A stretch of DNA of 7,743 bases from Nitrospirales bacterium (GCA_021604265.1 BQIY01000089.1:1-7743), one strand, 5' to 3'. Numbered from the stretch's first letter, positions 1-7,376 are shown. Made by a program: numbers and translations. Notes: generated from the sequence alone by a model not told the origin.

Positions 1-767
1 GCAATGCGTTGAACATTTTTCAGCGTGACTCCTCCCGATATTTCCGTAAGAGCTCGCCTGTCTATGAGCTGAATCGCCTGACGAAGAATGGGAAGAGGCA
101 TATTGTCTAAAAGAATGATATCGGCTTTTCCGCGTATCGCGGCTTTTACTTGAGTCAATGTCTCCGTTTCAACGCAGACTTTGAGGCGAGGGGGAGCTTG
201 TGTTTTTGCCAGGTGACAGGCTTGATCCAGTGAGATGTTTTGTGCTTTCAGTAAGGCTAGGTGATTGTCTTTAATGAGAATCCCATCTTTCAAGGATTGT
301 CGATGATTGTGTCCTCCGCCAATAGTCACAGCTAGTTTTTGCAAAGACCGTAATCCCGGAGTCGTTTTACGCGTATCAAGAATTTTCGTTGAAGACGTTG
401 TCAGCGCAAGGCAAAATTGACGCGTCAGTGTCGCAATTCCTGATAAATGCTGCAGAAAGTTTAGGGCGGCACGCTCAGCTTTGAGTAGCGATCTGGCATT
501 TCCCGATATCGTACAGCAAATTGTCCCTGCCCTCATAACATTTCCATCTTTCTGAAATGCCTGAAATTTCAATGATCGATCAACCTGTGTAAACACCTGC
601 TTCGCGACATCTAACCCTGCAATAACCATTTCTTCTTTGGCCGTAATTATGGCTTTTGCTTGAAGACGTGCAGGGATAAGGATTTTGGTGGTGATGTCGT
701 CGTCAACGGCATCTTCTTCCAGTGAGAGTTTGATCAGTGAACGAATATGTGCTTTTTGTGCGGACAT
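1..767 (-). CDS. nadC: Nicotinate-nucleotide pyrophosphorylase (quinolinate phosphoribosyltransferase), C-terminus cut by window edge
   Basis: This cytosolic enzyme of de novo NAD synthesis turns quinolinate and PRPP into nicotinate mononucleotide, CO2 and pyrophosphate. Reverse-strand translation gives 255 full codons and part of another; the family is usually about 280-290 residues, so roughly 30 C-terminal residues are missing. The N-terminal alpha/beta part covers about residues 1-110, followed by the barrel. Family signatures are present: R99 in KAERAALNF, DTRKTTPGLR at 131-140 (R133, K134), GGGHNHR at 150-156 (H155, R156), K166 in LIKDNH, E200, and D221 in ILLDN. ISGG at 243-246 begins the phosphate-binding end of the barrel, which the edge cuts off. 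All catalytic positions visible are intact. The ATG lies 17 bases after the valS stop, so the two genes are probably cotranscribed. No clear Shine-Dalgarno precedes the start, so translation may be coupled to valS (inference). Identity is secure. Confidence 0.95.
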   Translation of the reverse strand, partial: MSAQKAHIRSLIKLSLEEDAVDDDITTKILIPARLQAKAIITAKEEMVIAGLDVAKQVFTQVDRSLKFQAFQKDGNVMRAGTICCTISGNARSLLKAERAALNFLQHLSGIATLTRQFCLALTTSSTKILDTRKTTPGLRSLQKLAVTIGGGHNHRQSLKDGILIKDNHLALLKAQNISLDQACHLAKTQAPPRLKVCVETETLTQVKAAIRGKADIILLDNMPLPILRQAIQLIDRRALTEISGGVTLKNVQRI

Positions 768-784
768 GATGGTTGCTGGAAAGC

Positions 785-3574
785 TTACCCGAGGATCGAT
801 GAGAGTTGCGTGTGACTGCTTGCCAGCAGGGCTAATTCATCGGTAAGAGCCTTGAGCCGAGTTTGCGATTCACGAATTACGTCTGGTTCGGCTTTGTCCG
901 TGAAGTTTTTTGACGAAAGGCGAGCTTGGAGGCGGCTGGATTCTTTTTCTTTTTCAAGCACCTGCTTGCGTATGCGGTCTAACGCGCGTTGTAAGTCAAT
1001 TTCCTGATCGATCGTGCTTCCAACCGTGATGGAGCCCGTGACAATGCGTAGAATATCTTGTGTTGCCCAGGTGTCGGTGTCAGTTATAGCTACAGTGCCG
1101 CGCGTCAGATGTTCAAGGTTCGATTTCAGCTCGTTGAGTGTGAGGAGCTCTTCTGAATCAGTTGACGTTCCCCAGAAAGCCATGGATTGTACTGGTGAGC
1201 AGTTGAGCAGCGCACGGCTTGTCCGCGATGCATTCACAAATTGCTCAAAGATTTGAAAATCTTTTTCAATTTTTGGAGAATCCCAATCTTTTTCCACTGT
1301 AGGGAATTGTTGAGTGACAATTGATGTGCCTGAATGCGGAAAGGCTTGCCAGAGTTCTTCGCTCAGAAACGGCATGAACGGATGAAGCAGCCGCTGAATG
1401 ACTTCAAATGATTCATAGAGTGTATGACGAGTCGCTTGAGCCAGTTCACAGTTTGGATCCTGAAGGGCAGGTTTCACTAATTCGATATACCAGTCACAGT
1501 ATTCGTGCCAAAGGAATTGATAGAGTGTCGATGTGGCTTGATCAAATCTATACTCTTCTAAAAATTTCGTGCAGTCACGAATAGCATGATTCAGGCGGCT
1601 AAGAATCCAGCGGTCAGCAAAGGATCGCTGCGAAGTTGGAAGGGCTTTCAATTCCCCGTCACCATAGAGCGCAATAAATCGAGCAGCATTCCATATTTTG
1701 GTCACAAAGTTTCGATAGCCCTCAATGCGTCCTTCGGCAAGCTTAATATCACGTCCCGGCGACGCCATTGAGGCTAAGGTAAATCTCAAGGCATCAGTGC
1801 CATACTCCTGCATCTTGGTTAATGGATTAATGACGTTGCCTTTTGATTTACTCATTTTCTGGCCTTCCGCGTCCCGGACCAGAGCATGGATATAGACATC
1901 ATGAAACGGCACTTCATTCGTAAATTTGAGTCCCATCATGATCATGCGCGCGACCCAAAAGAAGAGAATGTCGAGTCCCGTGACTAACGTGGCGGTCGGA
2001 TAAAACGTTTTCAGGTCGTTATGTTCTTTGGGCCAACCGAGGGTTGAAAATGGCCAGAGCGCTGAGGAGAACCATGTGTCTAGGACATCTGGGTCTTGCA
2101 GGAGTTCGTGACCTCCACAATGAGGACAGGACGTTGGTGGGGTTCTCGAGATAATGGGAGTGGCCTCAGGTGCAATAAAGCCGGTCATGGTGGAGGTGTC
2201 AAGTTTACTTGGGTTTTTGGTCTGATTTTCTTGGTCTTGTTCAGGAAAATGCAAGTGGTCGATATTGCATGCTTTGCAATACCATGCTGGAATTTGATGT
2301 CCCCACCAAATTTGTCGTGAAATGCACCAATCCTTTACATTCCGCATCCATCCAAAGTAATTGCCCTTCCATGAGTCTGGAATAATTCGAATGTCTCCCG
2401 ATTCAACGGCCTTGATGGCTGGGTCGGCGAGCGGCTGAATTTTTACAAACCATTGAGGGGAGGGATAGGGCAGGATGACGGTTTTGCACCTGTAGCATTT
2501 GCCCAGTGCCATTGTGTGGTCTTCGATTTTTTGAAGTAATTCCCGTTCTTCTAAGGCTTCAACAATAAGTTTTCGAGCTTCGAGTTCTCCTTTTCCCTGA
2601 ATACGATCTTTTAGTTGTGGGTCTATGTCATCATGTTCAAAAAGTTCCGTGTTCAATCGGGCATGGTGATCAAAGATTGGTTTTGATGGAAGGTTCAGGC
2701 GTTTGCCGGCTTCTTCATCATTAAAGTCGCAGGCTGGTGTAATTTTGACGGCTCCTGTACCAAATTCGCGATCGACAAGAATAGAGTCGCCGACAATTGG
2801 AATCGTTCGATTGGTTAAGGGTAATTGAATCGATTGTCCCATAAGATGGTTGTAGCGTGGATCTTCCGGATGAACGGCAACGGCCGTATCGCCTAGCATT
2901 GTTTCCGGTCGTGTTGTGGCAATGGTCAGGAAGGTATCCGGCATTCCTGCAACAGGATAGTGAATGTGATGCAACTTGCCCTTGATGTTCTCGTGTTCGA
3001 CTTCGATATCAGATAGTGCCGTGAGGCATCGCGGACACCAATTGATCAGTCGTTCTCCTCGATAAATCAGCCCTTCTTCGTGCAGGCTGACGAAAACTTC
3101 ATGTACTGCTTGAGATAATCCTTCGTCAAGCGTGAAACGTTGACGGCTCCAATCGCATGAAGCACCTAACTGCTTGAGTTGCGCTATAATGGTATCGCCA
3201 GACTGCTGCTTCCAACTCCAGACTCGTTTAATGAATGCCTGACGACCAATTTGCTCCCGAGAGCTTCCTTCGGCCATGAGTTGGCGTTCGACGACATTTT
3301 GTGTGGCGATTCCGGCATGATCTGTTCCAGGAAGCCAGAGCGTTTTATACCCTTGCATTCGCTTCCAGCGAATCAGGATATCTTGAAGCGTGCTGTTCAG
3401 CGCATGGCCGATATGGAGCGAGCCTGTAACGTTGGGAGGCGGAATAACGACGGTATAAGATTGTTCAGGTCCATCTGTTTTGGGCGTAAAAAGACCTTCG
3501 TCAATCCAATATTGGCCCCAGCGTTTTTCAACTTCTTGGGGTTCGTATGTTTTATTGAGTTGTGGCGGGGGCAT
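785..3574 (-). CDS. valS: Valyl-tRNA synthetase (ValRS)
   Basis: Class I aminoacyl-tRNA synthetase that activates valine with ATP, charges tRNA-Val and edits misactivated threonine; cytosolic. At 929 residues it is a normal family length. In order: HIGH at 54-57 in the Rossmann fold; the CP1 editing domain, with TTRPET at 220-225; the WWGHQIPAWYC segment near 423-433; DVLDTWFSSALWPFSTLGWP at 496-515; KMSKS at 573-577; the anticodon-binding helical domain around 650-800; and a charged C-terminal coiled coil at about 855-925 that contacts tRNA. Cysteine pairs at 180/183 with 360/363 and at 433/436 with 483/486 suggest two zinc sites of the Thermus type. The last two pairs are 46 residues apart, which is long. 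In the editing motif, PACDFND has Cys282 where His is usual. An in-frame TGA lies three codons upstream of the ATG, which fixes the start. It is the first gene of a leftward pair with nadC. Confidence 0.98.
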   Translation of the reverse strand: MPPPQLNKTYEPQEVEKRWGQYWIDEGLFTPKTDGPEQSYTVVIPPPNVTGSLHIGHALNSTLQDILIRWKRMQGYKTLWLPGTDHAGIATQNVVERQLMAEGSSREQIGRQAFIKRVWSWKQQSGDTIIAQLKQLGASCDWSRQRFTLDEGLSQAVHEVFVSLHEEGLIYRGERLINWCPRCLTALSDIEVEHENIKGKLHHIHYPVAGMPDTFLTIATTRPETMLGDTAVAVHPEDPRYNHLMGQSIQLPLTNRTIPIVGDSILVDREFGTGAVKITPACDFNDEEAGKRLNLPSKPIFDHHARLNTELFEHDDIDPQLKDRIQGKGELEARKLIVEALEERELLQKIEDHTMALGKCYRCKTVILPYPSPQWFVKIQPLADPAIKAVESGDIRIIPDSWKGNYFGWMRNVKDWCISRQIWWGHQIPAWYCKACNIDHLHFPEQDQENQTKNPSKLDTSTMTGFIAPEATPIISRTPPTSCPHCGGHELLQDPDVLDTWFSSALWPFSTLGWPKEHNDLKTFYPTATLVTGLDILFFWVARMIMMGLKFTNEVPFHDVYIHALVRDAEGQKMSKSKGNVINPLTKMQEYGTDALRFTLASMASPGRDIKLAEGRIEGYRNFVTKIWNAARFIALYGDGELKALPTSQRSFADRWILSRLNHAIRDCTKFLEEYRFDQATSTLYQFLWHEYCDWYIELVKPALQDPNCELAQATRHTLYESFEVIQRLLHPFMPFLSEELWQAFPHSGTSIVTQQFPTVEKDWDSPKIEKDFQIFEQFVNASRTSRALLNCSPVQSMAFWGTSTDSEELLTLNELKSNLEHLTRGTVAITDTDTWATQDILRIVTGSITVGSTIDQEIDLQRALDRIRKQVLEKEKESSRLQARLSSKNFTDKAEPDVIRESQTRLKALTDELALLASSHTQLSSILG

Positions 3575-3722
3575 GTATTGTCAGAAATGGAATTGAAAAA
3601 CCGATCTTATCACGCACTTAGAAGGGCTTCAAGCAAGATTTCGTACTTGTTGGATAATGCCCTGTTATGGTATAGACCGAACTTAACATTGTCCCTGAAG
3701 TCCAAACGATGAGGAGAAGTTT
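3575..3722. promoter_or_regulatory. Divergent intergenic region between valS and the small basic-protein gene
   Basis: This 148-base gap must hold the leftward promoter of valS and probably the rightward promoter of the small gene. No element is a strong consensus match. Rightwards, GATAAT at 3653-3658 (5 of 6 to the -10 consensus) has no good -35 partner; TATAGA at 3671-3676 sits 18 bases after TTGTTG at 3647-3652. Leftwards, GATAAG preceded by TG lies 15 bases beyond TTGAAG on the reverse strand, around 3607-3633. All of these are low-confidence candidates; the assignment rests mainly on the divergent gene layout. Nothing like a riboswitch or T-box leader was seen ahead of valS. Confidence 0.4.
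3711..3719 (+). promoter_or_regulatory. Strong Shine-Dalgarno for the 35-residue ORF
   Basis: GAGGAGAAG contains AGGAG at 3712-3716, six bases before the ATG at 3723. It is the clearest ribosome binding site in the window and is the main reason to believe that the very short downstream reading frame is translated. Confidence 0.75.
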
Positions 3723-3830
3723 ATGCCGAGAGGTCGAGAAAAAGATCGTGATCTTCGAAAAAAACATCGAAAAAATAAAGACCGCCTGAAAGCCTTGGAG
3801 CGCGACCGAAGAACAAAGAAAGCCAAATAA
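3723..3830 (+). CDS. Small, highly basic protein of unknown function (35 aa)
   Basis: The frame runs from ATG to TAA and encodes 35 residues, beginning MPRGREKDRD and ending RRTKKAK. Eighteen residues are Lys or Arg and six are Asp or Glu; there is no Cys, Trp, Tyr or Phe and almost no hydrophobic residue, so it cannot form a normal globular core. The pattern suggests a charged helix or a disordered, nucleic-acid- or ribosome-binding peptide, but no function can be assigned from sequence. Support for a real gene is the near-ideal Shine-Dalgarno, its place in a gap otherwise unclaimed by genes, and its strongly biased composition. It lies divergent to valS and 213 bases upstream of the HAD gene, so it is probably its own transcript. 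The alternative is a chance A-rich frame, which I consider less likely. I do not firmly recognise the family. Confidence 0.65.
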   Translation: MPRGREKDRDLRKKHRKNKDRLKALERDRRTKKAK

Positions 3831-4043
3831 GCAGGATGTCGTTTTGAGTCATTCTTTGGCGAGTTGATCGTTGTTGTTGGCGGAGCCCATCGGTCTCTCC
3901 TCTATCAGCCCAATCCTCTTTTCTCAATTTTCCAGAAATGCGACCATTGACCGTGGAGTCATGTGGTCTGAGTTCTCATACAAAGAGTCAGTCGCATCTG
4001 CTTGATCGCAATGGGATCGACTCGTTTGATTGAATGGTAAAGC

Positions 4044-4781
4044 ATGTCAGATTCTTCTATCAAAGTGGTGTTTTTTGATGCTGCCGGAACCCTCATTCAT
4101 ATTAAGGGGGCTGTGGCCGATGTGTATCTTCAGTATGCCCGGAACTATGGCGTTCAGCCGACACCTCAGTTAACCGCCGCAATTCAGTCAGCATTTTTGC
4201 AGGCGTTCCAACAGGCGCCCCCACCAGTTTTTCATGTTTCACAACCTGAAAAGTTAAAGCAATGTGAACGTCTGTGGTGGTTTGATATTGTGCATGCCGT
4301 CTTTTATCGCGTTGGAATGTTTGAACAATTTGACGATTATTTTGAGGAAGTTTATGAGGCGTTTGGTACGGGATTGCATTGGAAGGTTGACCCGGAGGTG
4401 TTTCCTGTTCTCCAAACGCTAAAAGAACTTGACTACGAGTTAGGCATTATTTCAAATTTTGATACCAGGCTTTTTCAGATACTTGAGGATCTTTCGCTTA
4501 GACCGTTTTTTGATACCGTGACAATTTCAAGCCTTGTGCAAGCCGTCAAGCCCTCCAAGCAGATTTTTCATTATGCCCTGAATGAGCATGTCGTCGAACC
4601 CCATGAAGCCCTACATATCGGCGACAGTCTGAAAGACGATTGGGAAGGAGCCAGGCACGCAGGGCTTCAGGCCGTCTTATTAAATGGCACTGGCACGGAA
4701 AAATCCAGCCATCCCGCACAGAGCATTCAAAGTTTTACTCAACTGCCAGAACTTCTTCACGAGTTTTCCTCGAATAATTAA
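4044..4781 (+). CDS. HAD-superfamily hydrolase, subfamily IA (REG-2/HDHD3-like)
   Basis: Predicted soluble HAD-fold protein of 245 residues, a normal length for subfamily IA phosphatases with a helical cap. Motif I is FFDAAGTLI with nucleophile D12; motif II is S137 in GIISNFD; motif III is K169 in AVKPS; motif IV is HIGDSLKDDWEGA with D194 and D198/D199. The cap lies between about residues 20 and 110. Most HAD phosphatases have DxDGT in motif I, but here the second Asp is Ala14. As I recall, the REG-2-like branch often carries DAVGTL, so this is probably a family trait rather than decay. That Asp is normally the general acid/base, so activity may be weak or on an unusual substrate, which cannot be named. 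The ATG directly follows an in-frame TAA at 4038-4040, which fixes the start; the ribosome site is weak (GGTAAAG). There are no close operon partners. Confidence 0.85.
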   Translation: MSDSSIKVVFFDAAGTLIHIKGAVADVYLQYARNYGVQPTPQLTAAIQSAFLQAFQQAPPPVFHVSQPEKLKQCERLWWFDIVHAVFYRVGMFEQFDDYFEEVYEAFGTGLHWKVDPEVFPVLQTLKELDYELGIISNFDTRLFQILEDLSLRPFFDTVTISSLVQAVKPSKQIFHYALNEHVVEPHEALHIGDSLKDDWEGARHAGLQAVLLNGTGTEKSSHPAQSIQSFTQLPELLHEFSSNN

Positions 4782-4782
4782 T

Positions 4783-4800
4783 GACTCAATGAGTCTGTTT
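4783..4800 (+). terminator. Weak candidate terminator hairpin after the HAD gene
   Basis: GACTC at 4783-4787 pairs perfectly with GAGTC at 4791-4795 around a three-base AAT loop, two bases after the HAD stop codon. It is followed by TGTTTCTG, a poor T-tract. The five-pair stem and interrupted T-run make this a weak intrinsic terminator at best; its position right after a stop codon is the main support. Confidence 0.3.
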
Positions 4801-5093
4801 CTGAATGACACGGCGAATTCTGTCAGGAATGATCTGAACCCTCGTTCTTTCGTCATTCTCCTTTACGGGGCAAGTCAAAATTTACCGGTCGTCAAGGTTA
4901 CTGCCTGCCATGGCTATCAGGATGATGCTTGAACAGGAAAATGATTTTTTTCGTCTTAACCCTCTCAATTTTGTTTATCGCATGCATTACCTGTCACAAA
5001 GATATTCAAGGTTTCATAATTGCTTATCCGTAGCAAGCTTGGATTCTTCAACTCTTCTCGCGTATTTCGCATATTCTAGGCATTGGTTCTGAC

Positions 5094-5122
5094 TTGACCT
5101 TCTTGTGAATTTTACGTACTGT
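5094..5122 (+). promoter_or_regulatory. Candidate promoter for the sensor-like gene
   Basis: TTGACC at 5094-5099 matches five of six bases of a sigma-70 -35 box. TACTGT at 5117-5122, 17 bases later, is a weak -10 (three of six). The spacer and -10 overlap a GTGAA/TTCAC dyad (5105-5109 and 5122-5126), which could be an operator. TATACG at 5151-5156 is an alternative -10 without a good -35. Low confidence. Confidence 0.25.
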
Positions 5123-5198
5123 TCACGTCAAAGTCGGACAATCTATTCATTATACGAGGTCCTGAGTGTATAGCTTGTGTTGGGAGACCTAACTCACT

Positions 5199-7376
5199 GT
5201 GAATTTTTTTGCCATTAGCGGTCTTTTAAATGGAATCGCAGCAACTGGGTTAGCCTTGTTGGTGTATTTCCGGGCTCCGCAAAATCCAAGACATTGGACC
5301 TATGGTTTATTCGGGCTTACCACGGCCATTTGGAGTTTTGGATATTTCTTCTGGCAGATTTCAGAGTCCAAAGACCTTGCGTTATTTTTTCTCCGCTTCC
5401 TGATGGCTGGAGCCATTTTTATCCCTGTCACGTTTCTCCATCATATTATTACTCTTCGAGATGAATACGTCAGTAAATGGAATATCTTGAAGGGAAATTA
5501 TATTATCGGAGCAATTTTTCTTCTGGCCAATATGAGTCCGTTCTTTGTCGCGGGTGTGGAAGCCAATCAATTTTTTCCGTACTGGCCAATCCCTGGCATG
5601 CTGTTTCATGCGTTTCTTGCATGGTGGGCAGGAATCGTCATTTATGGGCATTATCTCTTGTGGGAAGCCTATACGACTGGAGATAGGCTCCGCCGTCAGC
5701 AATATCTCTATCTGATCGTTGCGACGGGGGTTGGATTTGCCGGGGGGGCGACAAATTTCCCGCTTTGGTACGGGTTTGAAGTTCTTCCGTACGGAACGAT
5801 ACTCTTTACCTTTCATGTATCGTTAGTAGCCTATACGCTTCTTCGTTATAACCTCATGAATTTTACGGCATTCGTAGAAAAAGGGTTGAGTTACCTCGCT
5901 GTGTTGCTGTTGATTTCACAGCCAGCGTATCCAGTCTTACTCCTTGCGCAGAAGTCTGTATTTGGAGCGATCAGTTACCGTTATTCCATGGTCCAATTGT
6001 TTGTGCATTTATTGACTGTTGCGGGTGCCTATCAAATGCGAATAGGGGCTCGGCGCTCTCTCTCTGGCGCCGCCACCAGAGGACAAGATTCCCGCATGAG
6101 AGCACTTTCTCAGTTTTCAACCAATATTGCGACTCTTCAGGACATGGATTTATTGGGTCAAGAGATTATTAGAACCCTAAGCCGGGGTATGCGTGCTCAG
6201 ACTGCAATGCTTTTTGTCTTGAATGATGAGAAGAATAGATATATCCAAGTTTCGGATTTTGGCTCTAATGGTCACTCTGAGGCTAATCAGACCTTTTCGA
6301 TCACGGATGATCTCCCGCGGTATTTGGCGATTGTTCAAGCTCGAGTCTTCTGTCAGGAACTGAGGCTGTCATTTCCTGATCAATGGAAACAACGAGTCTT
6401 AAAAGACTTAGAACAATTGCGTGCTGACGTCTGTTTCCCATTTATTCGAAAAAATCATTTGCTGGGATTCTGCCTTATCAGTCCATGTTCGCCAGAATCC
6501 CTTGAAGAAGTCGAAGCCTTAGGCTTTGTGTCAACCTTGGTTCGTGAAGCCGCATTGGCTCTTGAGAATGCCATTCTTCGGGAAGAGGTTGTCCGTTCGC
6601 AGGCTGTTGTTCGGCACATGGACCGTTTACGATCACTTGAGACCATGTCTGGTGGATTATCGCAGGAACTGACGAACTCGCAATCTTCAATCAAAGCCTT
6701 TGTTCAGCTGGCACAACTACGAAAGAATGATAAAGAGTTTTTGAGCCGTTTTCAGACCGTCATTTCTTCTGATGTTCAGCGAATAGAAAGTCTGACAAAA
6801 GAAATTAGAGAATATGCCAATCATGAATTTTCAGGAAGTCAAACAGAGGAAAATATCAATGAATTGATCAATTCATGTGTTTCTTTTATTACGCTTAACC
6901 CTGAATTTCGGCATATAAAAATTGAAGTTTCGCTTGACCTCGACATTCCCGCCATGCTCTTGAAGCGGCAGGAAATGCGACAAGTTCTCTTTAACTTATT
7001 GCTCCATTATCTAAATCGAGTGGGGAATGGAGACACTCTCGAGAAGGCGCTCTTCATTAGAACTCAGGGGATCATGAGTTCAACAGGCGACAGATGGATC
7101 CAGGTCGAACTGTCCGATATCCAAGACGCACCAATTTTTGATGTGCTATTGCCCTCATTTCATTCAGGAGAAAGTACGTATTCAGGGCTAGAAAAGACGG
7201 ACCTTGATGATCAAGGGCTCGCCATTGCTCGTGATATTGTGGAAACCTATGCTGGGTACATTCAAGTGTATAGCTCGAAGGCTGATGAACGGCTTTTCTT
7301 GCTGAGTTTACCGGTGATTGCAAAAGGAAGAAGCCGTCGCATTGAGCAACGGAGTTCTCTGTTTCCTACTTCCTAA
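5199..7376 (+). CDS. Membrane GAF-domain sensor protein with a degenerate histidine-kinase core (probable pseudokinase)
   Basis: Inner-membrane signalling protein of 725 residues. About nine hydrophobic segments fill residues 1-280: seven resembling the HisKA_7TM sensor region (to about 217), then roughly 231-250 and 264-280. A GAF-like domain follows at about 300-460, a helical linker (455-478), a dimerisation/phosphoacceptor-like region (479-540) and an ATPase-like region (553-707). The organisation recalls PrsK-type and 7TM-GAF histidine kinases. The signatures are lost: the acceptor motif reads GLSQELTNSQ, with Q489 for His; the N-box has H603 at the Mg-binding Asn; the G1 box D640-IQDA lacks both glycines; the G2 box reads LDDQG instead of GxGLG. 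The frame is unbroken, so recent pseudogene decay is unlikely. It starts at GTG: an in-frame TAA lies at 5190-5192, the next ATG is codon 69, and GGGAG at 5182-5186 is a fair ribosome site. A PAS protein gene follows 128 bases downstream. Confidence 0.85.
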   Translation: MNFFAISGLLNGIAATGLALLVYFRAPQNPRHWTYGLFGLTTAIWSFGYFFWQISESKDLALFFLRFLMAGAIFIPVTFLHHIITLRDEYVSKWNILKGNYIIGAIFLLANMSPFFVAGVEANQFFPYWPIPGMLFHAFLAWWAGIVIYGHYLLWEAYTTGDRLRRQQYLYLIVATGVGFAGGATNFPLWYGFEVLPYGTILFTFHVSLVAYTLLRYNLMNFTAFVEKGLSYLAVLLLISQPAYPVLLLAQKSVFGAISYRYSMVQLFVHLLTVAGAYQMRIGARRSLSGAATRGQDSRMRALSQFSTNIATLQDMDLLGQEIIRTLSRGMRAQTAMLFVLNDEKNRYIQVSDFGSNGHSEANQTFSITDDLPRYLAIVQARVFCQELRLSFPDQWKQRVLKDLEQLRADVCFPFIRKNHLLGFCLISPCSPESLEEVEALGFVSTLVREAALALENAILREEVVRSQAVVRHMDRLRSLETMSGGLSQELTNSQSSIKAFVQLAQLRKNDKEFLSRFQTVISSDVQRIESLTKEIREYANHEFSGSQTEENINELINSCVSFITLNPEFRHIKIEVSLDLDIPAMLLKRQEMRQVLFNLLLHYLNRVGNGDTLEKALFIRTQGIMSSTGDRWIQVELSDIQDAPIFDVLLPSFHSGESTYSGLEKTDLDDQGLAIARDIVETYAGYIQVYSSKADERLFLLSLPVIAKGRSRRIEQRSSLFPTS

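Larger units (their letters stand above)
4782..5198. other. 417-base intergenic region without a convincing gene
   Basis: The gap between the HAD gene and the sensor gene holds the weak hairpin at 4783-4795, a small TGACA/TGTCA inverted repeat around 4806-4825, and candidate promoter elements near its right end. Short open frames are present (for example 4910-5092, and a 30-codon frame at 4941-5033 containing a CITCH motif), but none has a good ribosome site and recognisable family character together. No tRNA, IS remnant or long repeat is visible. It probably carries the upstream control region of the 725-residue sensor protein. Confidence 0.5.

Noticed and set aside
3179..3712. A 177-codon open frame on the + strand
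   Set aside because: It is antisense to the N-terminal third of valS, whose HIGH and editing motifs are unmistakable in the reverse frame; it has no family character and no ribosome site.
3822..3861. GCCAAA / TTTGGC inverted repeat around the small gene's stop, considered as a terminator
   Set aside because: It has a six-pair stem with a 28-base loop and no T-run; too weak and too widely spaced for an intrinsic terminator.
3721..3927. A 68-codon open frame on the - strand opposite the small basic-protein gene
   Set aside because: There is no good ribosome site and no recognisable character, whereas the + strand frame has a near-ideal Shine-Dalgarno.
4002..4037. Imperfect direct repeat TTGAT..AATGG just upstream of the HAD start
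   Set aside because: Only two diverged copies with unequal inner spacing (three and two bases), and no partner promoter of any strength.
5382..5816. A 144-codon open frame on the - strand
   Set aside because: It is a shadow of the membrane part of the sensor protein, made of charged residues complementary to the hydrophobic codons; no motif is visible.
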